Source: Tenrec ecaudatus (taxonomy: Eukaryota > Chordata > Mammalia > Afrosoricida > Tenrecidae). From it: a stretch of 64,000 nucleotides of DNA. The stretch covers positions 98,576,805 to 98,640,804 of the forward strand of contig NC_134541.1 in the NCBI RefSeq assembly GCF_050624435.1. The letters are read 5' to 3'. Both the position numbers and the translations under genes were made by a program. The notes beneath the pieces were generated by a model, which was given only the letters and a program-made list of their open reading frames with translations, ran no database searches and had not been told where the DNA came from. The stretch's first letter is position 1; each line of letters begins with the position of its first letter. This document shows, piece by piece, positions 44,560-54,249 of the stretch.

Positions 44560-44790
44560 GGAATCAGATGGTCTAGGCTTGAACTCTAACTCTGACTCTA
44601 AGGGCGTGTAAATATACAGTCATGTCACTGAACCTCAATTTTCTCTTCTCTAAAATAAGAATAATAGTATGCACTTCACAGAGTGGTTATAAGGATTGAA
44701 TGGATTAATATATATGCAAAGATCTTAGAATAGTTCCTGGCATTTAAGTACTCTATACATGTTTATATCATTGATTTACTTTAGTGAGGC
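44560..44790 (+). repeat. MIR SINE
   Basis: 'ggcttgaactctaactctga', 'gtcactgaacctcaattttc' and 'tataaggattgaatggatta' are in MIR order. Confidence 0.75.
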
Positions 44791-44807
44791 AGCTCTGTGC
44801 TACAGAT

Positions 44808-44915
44808 AAACAAATTGAGAGTTAGAGAGGTTAAAGAACTTGTCTAAGGCCGTTCAGATAGGGGATTTGAATTCAGTCCTGTGGGTATCATATACTACAT
44901 AGTCTACCATGTGAG
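44808..44915 (-). repeat. MIR SINE, antisense
   Basis: 'gataaacaaattgagagtta', 'gagaggttaaagaacttgtc' and 'ggggatttgaattcagtcct' are the antisense MIR core. Confidence 0.78.
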
Positions 44916-45099
44916 GTAATTACATCATTAATTCCCTCCACTTTTGTTAGTTTTTGTGTCTGTGTGTGCTAGGATGACATGACAAAGGGGCAGGGAGTGG
45001 GAAGAGTGAGGCATTTGCAGTAAAGTCAGCATATGAGGTTGGATGAGGGAGACGCGTCATAAGTAGGTTAGGGTAGAGTGGTAGAAGTGATACCATTAG

Positions 45100-45425
45100 T
45101 TCTGATTCTGGGTCTCAAGAGCTCTCACATTGTCATCTCTTGATATTCTTGGAATCCTTCACAACCAAGTCAACCAGAAACCCATCTAACCAGTCACCAG
45201 ATACACGAATGAAGCTACCACCATACAGCCCCAAACAACCAGCATCTAAACATAGACATCAGCATGAACCTGTTGAAATCAGCCAAGCCAACTTTGACCA
45301 GAAGAGCCTCCTGGTTGAACCCAGTCCAAACTACTATAATTGTAAAAGAAATAAATTGTTCTTTTGAACAATTACATTTAGGGAAGATTTGTCACACAGT
45401 AACATATCACTGATACACTGGTCAT
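45100..45425 (+). repeat. Probable old MaLR/ERVL-type LTR 3' part
   Basis: 'gaaataaattgttcttttga' and 'gtaacatatcactgatacac' resemble the 3' end of ancient mammalian LTRs (polyadenylation signal then '...aactgatacac'). Confidence 0.4.
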
Positions 45426-45647
45426 GTAGCACATGGTCCACAATATGCAACTAGCTAAAGCAGCCAGGAGAAAATAAGAGTATGAACATTTTGATTCTGC
45501 AGCTATGACATCTGTGGTAGTTACATAATTTCATGTCAACTTGATAAATCAGTGTAGGGGTGGAGTGTAGACTGTCAATCAGGCCACAGTCTGACGATGC
45601 CTCCTGTGGGTGCGGCCTTCTCATGAGGAGTCTGGAAACTTGCTTTC

Positions 45648-47075
45648 TTTGTTTATTAAATACTTTTATTGGGGCTCTTACATCTCTTATCACAATCCAT
45701 ACACTCATCCAGTGTGTCAAGCACATTTGCACATATGCTGCCATCATCATTTTCAAAGCATTCTCTTCCCACTTGAGCCCCTGATATCAGTTCCCCAGTC
45801 CTTCTTCCTCCCTCAGGAACCCTTGATAAGTTATAGATTATTATTTTCATATCTTACATCATCCTCTGTCACCATCACCCATTTTTTTCTATTTTCATCC
45901 TCCCGAGTGGGGGTTATAAGTTGATCCTTGTGATTGATGCCCCTTTTCTCCCCCACCCTCTCCTAATTCTCCTGGTAGCTCTACTCTCACTGTTGGCCCT
46001 GAGGGGTTTATCTATCCTGGTTTCCCTGTATTGTGGACTCTTATCTGTAGCAGAGTGCATGTTCTGATCTAATCTGATTTGTAAGGTAGAATTGAGGTCA
46101 TGTTAGCGAGGGGAAGGAAGAAGCAAAGAACTAGAGGAAAGTTGTGTGTTTCATCGGTGCTATACTGCACCGCGACTGGCTCATTTCTTCCCTGTGCCCC
46201 TCTGTAGGGGTATGTCCAATTGTCTACAGATGGGCATTGGGTCTCCACTTCATGCCCCATACCCACATCCACCTAGGGTATGATTTTGTTCTGGGTCTTA
46301 GATCCCTGGTACCCATCAACACCTCATGATCACACAGGCTGGTGTGCTTCTTCCACGTGAGCTTTGTTGGCTGCTTGATGGCCGCTTGTTTATCTTCAGG
46401 CCTTTAAGACCCCAGATGCTATATCTTTAGATAATCAGGCACCATCAGCTTTCTTTACCACATTTATTTATGCACTCATTTTGTCTTCAGTGATCGTGTC
46501 AGGTACATAGTTCTATTCCTCTCTCATTTTATATATATATATATTTACATAGTACACATATGCACATATACACATATATACATACAGGTATATTTTATAT
46601 ATACATTTATATACACATATTTATAAATACATATATAACATATATTTATACTTATATTTATATATGTATCTATATAAAAATATATTTATATATACACACA
46701 TTTTATAGATCTACACATATATATACATATATACATTTGCATATGTACACACACATATATATTTACATACATACATGCCTGTATTTAGATCTCTGTAAAT
46801 GTCCTTTGCCTCCTGGTTCTTTCCTCTATTTCCTTTTACTTTCCTCTTGTTCCACTTTCAGGTTTGGCCTTCATGTGGGTTTAATAATTCCTCGCTGCTA
46901 TATTGCCCTTGATTAAACCCCACTGGGCATCCAACATCCTTCTCTCCATTGATTTTAGTTTACTTGTAGTTCCCTTACCCCTCCCCCCATCCTTTCTCCC
47001 ACCTCCCCTTCTCGTATCCTCTGGAACCATGGATCCCGCTCTTTTCATCTCCAAATTAGGGAACTTTCTTTCTCT
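45648..47075 (-). mobile_element. L1 3' UTR, 5'-truncated, antisense
   Basis: Starts 'taaatacttttattggggct' after a short spacer and runs through the full 3' UTR, including an AT-rich simple repeat. 'ttgctttc' at 45640-45647 and 47076-47083 is a likely 8-bp duplication. The L1 interrupts the LTR-like repeat. Confidence 0.82.
46530..46775. repeat. AT-rich (TATA/TACATA)n repeat
   Basis: Expanded ta, taca and tatt units within the L1 3' UTR. The 118-codon tyrosine/isoleucine-rich open frame here is a by-product. Confidence 0.93.
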
Positions 47076-47317
47076 TTGCTTTCGCCTTCCTGTTGACAAG
47101 CCAGTTTGAGTCACATGGAGACCTGTGAGAGTCCTGGAGATGCTTCCACCATCACTGGATCCACTAGTCTTTTCACTCACTGGTCTGTGATGTTTCTGCA
47201 TTTTGCATCATTTCCTATGCAGCATAGGTCTGAAGAGGGACTTATGAACCAGTATAGGATTTATGGGCTAATATTGGATTTATAGACTTGATCTGCTCTG
47301 GGCTGGGATGTTTTCTT

Positions 47318-47757
47318 TCTTTCTTTTTTTTTCAGGCCTGCACCTTTTATTGGGCACATTCTCAAGGGCTCTTGCCGGGTGGATGGGAGGGGGTGGTGGC
47401 AAGGCAAGTGGCCAGACCAGGAAAGCAGGCCGCCCTCACCGCGGCATTCTCAGTGGTACTTCCGTAACCACTCGTGTCTGAGCTCCTTGTAGGATAGGCA
47501 GTAGCTGAAAACCACATAGGCCGCCAACACCATGGACAGGCCTGCGACGCTCCCCTTCCTCACGTTGACATACCTGCTATAATACCGATCATAACCTCTC
47601 TGAAAGGCGCCGACAATGCCCGTCGAGGTGAAGTCCCGCATCAGCACCCAGCTGGGCAGCTCCGAGATCCTGACATCCAGGAGGCGCTTCTCCTTCAGGG
47701 GCACGGGAGACGCCATCTTTCAGTCCTGGGTGTCCGCTGTGCTGGGCAGCGCGGGCC
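47318..47757 (-). pseudogene. ATP5MF: ATP5MF retrocopy (processed, frame intact)
   Basis: An intronless cDNA copy on the minus strand: 5' UTR from about 47757, frame 47716-47450, then a 117-bp 3' UTR. The AATAAA signal (TTTATT at 47346-47351) sits about 15 nt before a T-rich tract at 47318-47332, the reverse of a poly(A) tail. A perfect 13-bp duplication 'gggatgttttctt' (47305-47317 and 47758-47770) shows L1-style insertion. The parent locus is elsewhere and should contain introns. The host LTR-like repeat sequence resumes on both sides. Confidence 0.95.
47450..47716 (-). CDS. ATP5MF: ATP synthase membrane subunit f, retrocopy open frame
   Basis: 88 codons with no stop or frameshift, the same length as the short human isoform of this F0 subunit. 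Subunit f is a small inner-mitochondrial-membrane protein of the ATP synthase membrane stalk. Visible here: N-terminus 'MASPVPLKEKRLLDV', matrix segment 'ELPSWVLMRDF' (residues 19-29), 'GAFQRGYDRYYSRYVNV' (36-52), one transmembrane helix at about 55-76 (SVAGLSMVLAAYVVFSYCLS), and the C-terminus 'HEWLRKYH'. Differences from the human protein as I remember it are mostly conservative (K/R, D/E, I/V); Y43 to D and R83 to W are exceptions. The ATG at 47716 is supported by the UTR match. Expression is unknown and no dedicated promoter is visible, so it may be only a recent, still-open pseudogene. Confidence 0.85.
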   Translation of the reverse strand: MASPVPLKEKRLLDVRISELPSWVLMRDFTSTGIVGAFQRGYDRYYSRYVNVRKGSVAGLSMVLAAYVVFSYCLSYKELRHEWLRKYH

Positions 47758-47952
47758 GGGATGTTTTCTTAATGTACAATTATTCTTTGATATGAAACTT
47801 TTTCTTGTGCATATATGAGTATCTCTGGATTTGTTTCTCTAGTCAACCTGGCCAAACACAGCATCTATTCAAGATTTTTCTGATTAAGGGGGAAGTTTAT
47901 TCTAAATGACTACTTTCTCTGGTCATTGATTCTACCAACACAAGGACCTTTG

Positions 47953-48190
47953 TTGTTGTTGAGTGCTGTTGAGCTGACTTGACTTGTAGCAACTTTATGT
48001 ATACTAGACCAGAATGTTCCCTGCTTTTACACCATCTTCATGACTATTGGTATGTTTGATTCCATTGTTGGGGCTACTGTGTCAATCTACCTCACTGAGC
48101 GGTTTCTTTATGCTTCATTAGCCTTCTTCTGTATCAAACACGATGTCAATTTCTATGAGTGATCTTTGCTGATGATATGTACAAAGTAAA
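47953..48190 (-). repeat. RTE-clade 3' end, antisense
   Basis: 'ttgttgttgttgagtgctgt' marks the end, then 'catgactattggtatgtttg' and 'gtgtcaatctacctcactga' match 41940-42100. Confidence 0.82.
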
Positions 48191-48299
48191 TGGTGAAGTA
48201 TCACCCTTTTCACTTTAAGGGGGACTTTAGGCCAAAAGGAAACCCAGATTCATGCCTCCCTCAGCATAGCAGGGACAGGAAGGCATTTCCCCAGGTTTT

Positions 48300-48454
48300 T
48301 CTAACTATGATTAGGAGCTCAAAGCGGCGACAGAGTCGGGACAAGGAACGGAAGCTTTAGGACTTGGCTCTTTGACTTTAATCAGAGCAGATCTATTCTT
48401 ATTTATTAATTCAGTAAAAATATTTTTATGGATTCCTCCTTGTTCCAGTAAAAT
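48300..48454. other. Unassigned
   Basis: Short spacer with nothing recognised. Confidence 0.4.
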
Positions 48455-48890
48455 ACTTTTTAGAGACTGTGATTTAAACTCTGATTCCAACCCAGGGCAA
48501 CTTTGTGTATAATAACACAAAACACTGCCCTGTCCTGCGTTATTTCTCACAACCACTGGGCTGCAGCTCATTCTTGAGGCCACTGTGCCAATCCATTTCA
48601 CAGAGGGGCTCCCTCACCCTTGCTGGCCCTCTGCTTCCTCAAACATGACATCCTCCTTCAGTGAGGGAGCCCTTTGGAGGCCTTGTCCACTCAAGTAATT
48701 CAAATAATGTTCACTTGTGATCCATAGGATTCTCATTGGCTGACTTTTGAAAATAAATCACCCCATCTTTCTTCTTAGTCTTTGTAGTCTGCCGTAGACT
48801 GGAAGCTCTGCTCAAACCTGTGTACCGTGAGTGAGCCTTCTGTAGTGGTTGAAGCATCGGGGCCGTAGCTTCCAGCATCACAGAGATGCG
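48455..48890 (-). repeat. RTE-derived composite retroposon, antisense
   Basis: 48455-48665 is an antisense RTE-like 3' tail ('attctgattccaacccaggg'-type start, 'ccaatccatttcacagaggg'). 48700-48890 is the antisense RTE 5' UTR ('cattggctgacttttgaaaa', 'gtagactggaagctctgctc', 'gtagcttccagcatcacaga'). The missing middle fits a SINE built from both ends, like 12748-13092. Confidence 0.6.
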
Positions 48891-48894
48891 CAGG

Positions 48895-49152
48895 CCCCTG
48901 CTTGGCAAGAACTGGAGGAGAGGCTGTTGTTACCAGGTCATTCAATGATAAGTGTGTTTGTTTATTGACAGAAAGATTAATCTGCTGGACCAATGTTTTA
49001 CTTCCTTGGCTATGTACAATATGTTCTCAATGTCCTTTTCTAAAGGTGGGAGCGCTTTCCTGGAAAGGTTGGTCTGGCTGCAGTTACAGCAGAACCATCT
49101 GTGTCTGCCAGAGCCCGGACTGGTTGGGGGAGGTTTGTTTGAAGCCTGGCTA

Positions 49153-49198
<46 letters not shown>

Positions 49199-49780
49199 AG
49201 AAAGAGTGAGCGAGAGAGAGTATGAGGGCCTTTAAGCTCACCCCGAGGCACGCTTGAAGGCAGAGGAGCTTCTGAGTCACTCTCAGGACAATCCCTTTCA
49301 CTCGGCTCTCTCCTGAAGACCAGAGGTCCCTGCTGGCAGTGGCTACAGCCAAGACGGAGCAGCCTTTCCTGACAGCTGGAAGTTTGATTGCTTGAGTTTC
49401 CCTTTCTATCTTCTTTCCAAAACCTGGCCTGAGAGGCGAACACTCCTGTCCCTTGTACATTGCCCATCTCCGTAAGAGCTGGGCAGTGTTTTCTCCTCTG
49501 AGGTTTCTGGGCAAGGAGTCCAAACAGCTCAAACGGTTAGTGAGCATCTGCTCACCTCGAGGCTGGCAACTTCCCCTTGCCCAGCAGTTCCATGGGAGAC
49601 AAGCAACCTAGAAAGTTACATTCAAGAAACCACTTCATGGGGACAGCGGCAACATTTCTTGAGATCTTCTTTCACAGGAAGCACTGGACTAGGGTTCGAG
49701 ATACAGATTGAGGAAGCATGATTTTTTAAAAGCTAGACTGTGAATCGATTAAAGGTTGTCATCAAAGGTCCAGTTCACGA
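48895..49780. other. Unassigned around a TG microsatellite
   Basis: Apart from the microsatellite, nothing recognised. The 201-codon minus-strand frame at 48942-49547 crosses the repeat (His/Thr run) and runs into the RTE composite's flank, so I do not call it a gene. Confidence 0.45.
49156..49194. repeat. (TG)n microsatellite
   Basis: Nineteen uninterrupted tg units. Confidence 0.98.
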
Positions 49781-49784
49781 GGAC

Positions 49785-49935
49785 CCCAACTATCCCAGAC
49801 CAGAACTGTGCTCCCTAGGGTTTTCAGTGGTTCATATTTCAGAAGCAGATAGCCAAGCCTTTCTTCCATGGTGTTTCTGGATGGAACTGAACTTTGCTTA
49901 GCAGACAAGTTCTTAACTGTCTGCACTATCCATGT
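49785..49935 (-). repeat. AfroSINE, antisense
   Basis: 'agaactgtgctccctagggt', 'tttcagtggttcatatttca' and 'gccaagcctttcttccatgg' are the longer AfroSINE variant with a 'gaaaaatcagcca' module. Confidence 0.8.
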
Positions 49936-50209
49936 ATAAGTGCATCGTTCTATCCATGTAGAGCTATCTTACAGTGGTAAGACACACCATCTTATATGGG
50001 TGTACTAAAATGGAAATTTCATATTTATGATCAATTTTAACTTATTTTATTGACCACTTTGTGTGTCTTCCTTTCCATCTTGTTTCCTGACGACCAGGCA
50101 GTTTTGAGGAATTCAGGAGTGCTAGCCCTCCACATCCCACCATGTGGGATTGACTGTCAGGTTCAAATCAACCTGGGGAAGAAAACTTTTCTTTTGCCTA
50201 ATTCTGGTT
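49936..50209. other. Unassigned
   Basis: Nothing recognised. Confidence 0.4.
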
Positions 50210-50800
50210 TTTAAAAAAACTTTTAATTGTGAATTGGGTGAAGGCTTACAGAGCAGATCAGTTTTCCATTCAACCATTAAAACATATTTTGTTTCATCTT
50301 ATTGATTATAATACACACAATGTAAAATCACTTATCTAACTTCTTCCCTGTGTGTCCTATTTCCATTCTTTCTTCCAAAATATGTCCTTGAAAAAATGTT
50401 TCCCTTTTGCTCTCAAATGGTTGATTATTCTGAGGTGTGTGTATCTCAATATCATCCTTTCCCCCCTTATGGGTCTGTGTATTATTTGGTTGAAAATTGA
50501 GCTACAAGGGTGAGTTCATTTCCAGACCTGAAGCGTGACTAAGGGCCAGAGTCTGAGGCATACCTCCTTTATCTGTGTTTAGCATTTCTCTCACTATGAA
50601 TGCAGGCATCTGGTTTCCTGTTTTTAGTGTTCAGTGCTTCAAGTCTGTTCTTGAGATGTTCTCAAAGTTCAGATCGGTGGGGCCAAAACCTGTATCCAGT
50701 CAGTCAGCACAAAGTATGTTAATAATTTTTCCCATCTGGGGACTCCCCTCTTCACTTCAGATTCCTAGTATTCCTAGTACAGTCAGATCCGAAGTACAAT
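50210..50800 (-). repeat. Old afrotherian L1 3' UTR, antisense
   Basis: 'aattgtgaattgggtgaagg', 'ttttgtttcatcttattgat' and 'tggttgattattctgaggtg' match 8720-9330 and 40606-41245. Confidence 0.65.
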
Positions 50801-51230
50801 TCTTAAGAAAAAAAAAAAAGCAAACACGGTAAAAAAAACACCAGGGAAACTTTCCCTAGACCATCCCATTCACATGCATGTGGCAGGGAGTGCCCAGCAG
50901 GCTTGGTCTTACTAAACAGGATAGTTTTTGGGGATTAAGGGATTTCAAAAATGGCTTTTTCTCCTGCACTGCAGCTAGATGTTCATGATATTCCTTTCAG
51001 CAATTTCATGTAGGGATAACCAAAGAAAATGTCTACGAATTAAAAGTTTCACTTCACATGCTGTTTCCTTTATTTTTCCCCCCTTCCAAGTTCCATGCTT
51101 CCATGAATGTGAATGCATCGCAAACCACACTGAGGCCACATTTGACTTCTGGCTATCCAAAGGCGAGGGAGAGTCCAATTCTGCCCAATTGCCATTTTGT
51201 TTTTATAGACCCCACACCTTGGTATCAAAT
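50801..51230. other. Unassigned
   Basis: Nothing recognised; overlapping 64-96 codon frames at 50979-51269 have no domain. Confidence 0.4.
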
Positions 51231-51700
51231 TGTATTAGGCTGTGTTTTCTAGAGAAACAGAACCAATGATGTATAAGAAAAAAAATTACATCAAGAAAGA
51301 ATTTGATAAAAGAAAGCATCCCAGACTAGTTCAACTCAAGTCCATGGGCCAGATGCTAGCCAGAGAGCTCTCTTAAGATTCATAGAGCTACCAGTAGAGG
51401 AAGCAGGAAGGCAGAGGAGGAAGCCAGGAGATCATAGGTGTGGGGAGGCTGAGCTGTGTGGATCCACAGTGTGTAGGAGCATGTCAGGGCACAGCAATCT
51501 GGGCTGCCAATCTCAGAGCCAGATGTGAAATCCAGGCAGGTAGAAAGGTGAAGGAACAAGAGAGCTCAGTTCTGTTTGGTGTCTCACTTATGAAAAGGCC
51601 ACACTCTCAAGGAGGTGTTTTCAGTCTGTGACCTGGCAGATAGGTTAAACTTCACCTCTGCCTTCACCCAGTTACATAAGATAAACTCCGGCTGTCACAT
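51231..51700 (-). repeat. LTR-like repeat, antisense, diverged
   Basis: Begins 'tgtattaggctgtgttttct' then 'agagaaacagaaccaatgat', with 'catcccagactagttcaact' following. The far end near 51700 is uncertain and no duplication was found. Confidence 0.7.
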
Positions 51701-51894
51701 TGCTGTCCCACACGTTGGTTTCAGTGTTTGATAAATACATTTCAATGTAATTAGGTTCCTTCATAAAGCAATGCATATTATTTTATTCATAGAAAATTAT
51801 GGTGAATGATGATCAATAATCTTCATCAAATTTCCAATGGACTACATGTCACGAAAAGATTAGGGGTTCTTTGGTAACGAGAGGGAATCTGGAG
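51701..51894. other. Unassigned
   Basis: AT-rich, nothing recognised. Confidence 0.35.
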
Positions 51895-51955
51895 CTAAGA
51901 GGGGAGTCCCCAGGTGGTAAAATGATGAACACGCTTGGCTGCTGTTTGAGTTTAC
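51895..51955 (+). repeat. AfroSINE head
   Basis: 'ggggagtccccaggtggtaa' and 'acgcttggctgctgtttgag'; it is cut off by the RTE. Confidence 0.75.
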
Positions 51956-53735
51956 CTACCTGCATTTCAAGAACAGATTTGATCCATTGGACACTAATGA
52001 GAGAAGACCCGACGAGCTGTGGGAGGACATCAAGAACATCACTCATGAAGAAGGCAAAAGGTCATTAAAAAGACAGGAGAGAAAAGATCAAAGTAGATGT
52101 TAGAAGAGACTCTGAAACTTGCTTTTAGTCATAGAGGAACGGAAGCAAATGGAAGACATGATGCAGCCAAAGAGTCAAAAAGAAAATTTCGAAGGACAAT
52201 TCAAGAAGACAAAGCCACATATGATAATGAAATGTACAAAGGTTTAGATTAGAAAATAAAAAAGGAAGAATATACTCAGCATATCTGAAATGGAAAGAAC
52301 CAAGAAAAAAATTCAAGGCCTGAGTTGAAATCTTGAAAGATTCTCTGGGGAAAATATTGGATGAGGCCAGAAGCATCCAGATCAGACGGAAGAAATACGC
52401 AGAGTCACTGAACCAGAAAGAACTGGTGGACCTTCACCAATTCAGGCAGTAGCATACGAGCCAGAACCAGTAGTGCTGAAAGAAGAAGTTCAATCTGCTT
52501 TGAAAACATGATGCAAAAACAAAACTCCAGGAATTAATGGATACCAATTAAAATATTTAAACAAGAGGATGAAGCACTAGAAGAATTTACTCATCTGTGC
52601 CAGGAAATTTGGAAGACAGCTACTTGGCCAACTGACTGGAAGAGATCTATATTTGTGCTCATTCCAAAGAAAGGTGGCCCAATAGAATGCTCAAACTGTA
52701 GAACAATATCATTGATTTCACATGCAAGTAAAATTTTGTTGAAATTACCCAACAACAGTTGCTTGTGTACATTGACTTGGAGCTGCTGCAAGTTCAGTCC
52801 AGATTCAGAAGAGGGCATGGAACTTGGGGGAGCATTGCTGATCTCACATGGATCTTGAAAGATAGCAGAGAATGCCAGAACAATGTTTAGTTGTGTTTTA
52901 TTGGCTATGCCAAGGCATTCAACTGTGTGGATCATGACAAACTATGGATAGTCTTGAACACATTGGGGATTCTAGGATACTTCGTTGTGCTTAGGCGTAA
53001 CTTGTACACTGATCAAGAATTGTGTGAACAGCAAAAGGGAGTGTTGCATGGTTTCAAATCAAGGAGGTGTGTGTCAGGTTGTATCATCTCTCTATTCTTA
53101 TTCCATCTGTATGCTGAGCAAATAACAGAGAAGCTGGCTTATGTGAAGAAGAATGTGGCATCAGGATTGGAGGAAGGTGGATTAACAATCTGTGATATGC
53201 AGATGACACAGCTTTGCTTGTTAAAAGTGAGGAGGATTCGAAGCAGTTGCTGCGTAAGGTCGAGGAGTGCAGCCTTCAGTAATCATTACGACTTCATGTA
53301 AACAAGACCAAAATACGCAAAACTGGTCCAATCATAACAGCAAAAAAGACTAAAGAAGAAAGGATGCATTTGAATTGCGGTGCTGCAAGGACTGCTGAAA
53401 AGACAAACTGATGTCTCTTGGAAGAAGTGTGACCAGAGTGCTCCTTAGAGGCAGGACAGTGCACGTTCATCTTACATAGTTTAGACATACTCTCAGGAGA
53501 GACCAGTCCCTAGAGAAGGGCATCAGGCTTGATACAGTAGGTGGGGCAGCAAAAAAGAGTACAGCTCTTAAAGAGATGGGTTGAAACAGTGGCTGCAACA
53601 ATGAGTTCAAGTCTAGGAACAGTTGGGAGGATGGTGCAAGATCATGCAGTGTTTCATTTTATTGTGTGTGTGGTCACTATGGGTCAGAACTGGCTCTATG
53701 GCATCTAACAACAACAATAACAATAACAACAGGCC
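51956..53735 (+). pseudogene. RTE-clade LINE, longest copy, decayed
   Basis: Starts in the linker ('atttcaagaacagatttgat', 'cccgacgagctgtgggagga'), passes the RT blocks 'aactgactggaagagatcta' and 'gttttattggctatgccaag' (frame: CFIGYAKAFNCVD), and has an intact-looking YADD motif at 53196-53207. It ends with 'tggctctatggcatctaaca' and caa repeats. Stops and frameshifts occur throughout, and the endonuclease is absent. Confidence 0.92.
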
Positions 53736-53784
53736 ATCTGTTATCAGGGAAAATAAGACCTAGTGAGGTACTTAAAATGTCATG

Positions 53785-53870
53785 CATTGAAAACCCACGG
53801 AACACAGTTTTACATCAGTACAAGATGGGTTGCCATGATTTGGTTAGGTGGCGATAGATTTTTTTATTAG
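53785..53870 (+). repeat. AfroSINE tail
   Basis: 'cattgaaaacccacggaaca' and 'gatgggttgccatgatttgg' match the SINE 3' half, probably the rest of the copy whose head is at 51895; the RTE would be nested inside it. Confidence 0.65.
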
Positions 53871-54091
53871 TTGGAAGCAAGAGGCATATGATGTTCTTAT
53901 AACTTCAGCCATTTGATTATACAATTTCCAGCCACTTTTCAGCACCTTGACTGCTGTTGAGTTTCTGTGTATTTGATTTTTTGTTTTTGTTCTGTTATCG
54001 ATTTTGTTTCTGTTATCGATTCTCAGTTTTGTCGTCTATAAAACTTTAAAATGAGTTGTTGAATTTTAATATATTTACATCTATTTATTTA

Positions 54092-54243
54092 TTGTTTTTA
54101 AGAAATAATTTTATTGGGGGCTCTTACAGCTTTTATAACAATCCATACATCCATTGTGTCGAGTACATTTGTACATATGATGCCATCATCATTTTCAAAC
54201 TATTTTCTTTCTGTTTGAGTCCTTGGTGTCGACTCCTCTGTTT
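54092..54243 (-). mobile_element. L1 3' end, short, antisense
   Basis: 'aataattttattgggggctc' and 'ccatacatccattgtgtcga', ending after about 150 bp, directly beside a second L1 3' end. Confidence 0.82.
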
Positions 54244-54249
54244 TCGGTC

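Larger units (their letters stand above)
45513..47860 (+). repeat. LTR-like repeat split by an L1 and a retrocopy
   Basis: The pieces are 45513-45647 ('tgtggtagttacataatttc'), about 47084-47317 and 47771-47860 ('gtcaacctggccaaacaca'). Without the two insertions it is about 460 bp. The flanks 'acatc' (45508-45512) and 'gcatc' (47861-47865) are a 5-bp duplication with one change. Confidence 0.85.

Noticed and set aside
46560..46916. 118-codon tyrosine/isoleucine-rich frame
   Set aside because: Translation of an AT-rich simple repeat in an L1 3' UTR.
48942..49547. 201-codon minus-strand open frame, the longest in the window
   Set aside because: It crosses the TG microsatellite (a His/Thr run) with overlapping frames on both strands; no domain, splice or promoter signal.
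53196..53207. Possible active reverse transcriptase (YADD)
   Set aside because: The surrounding frame has many stops and shifts and the endonuclease is missing; it is a dead RTE copy.
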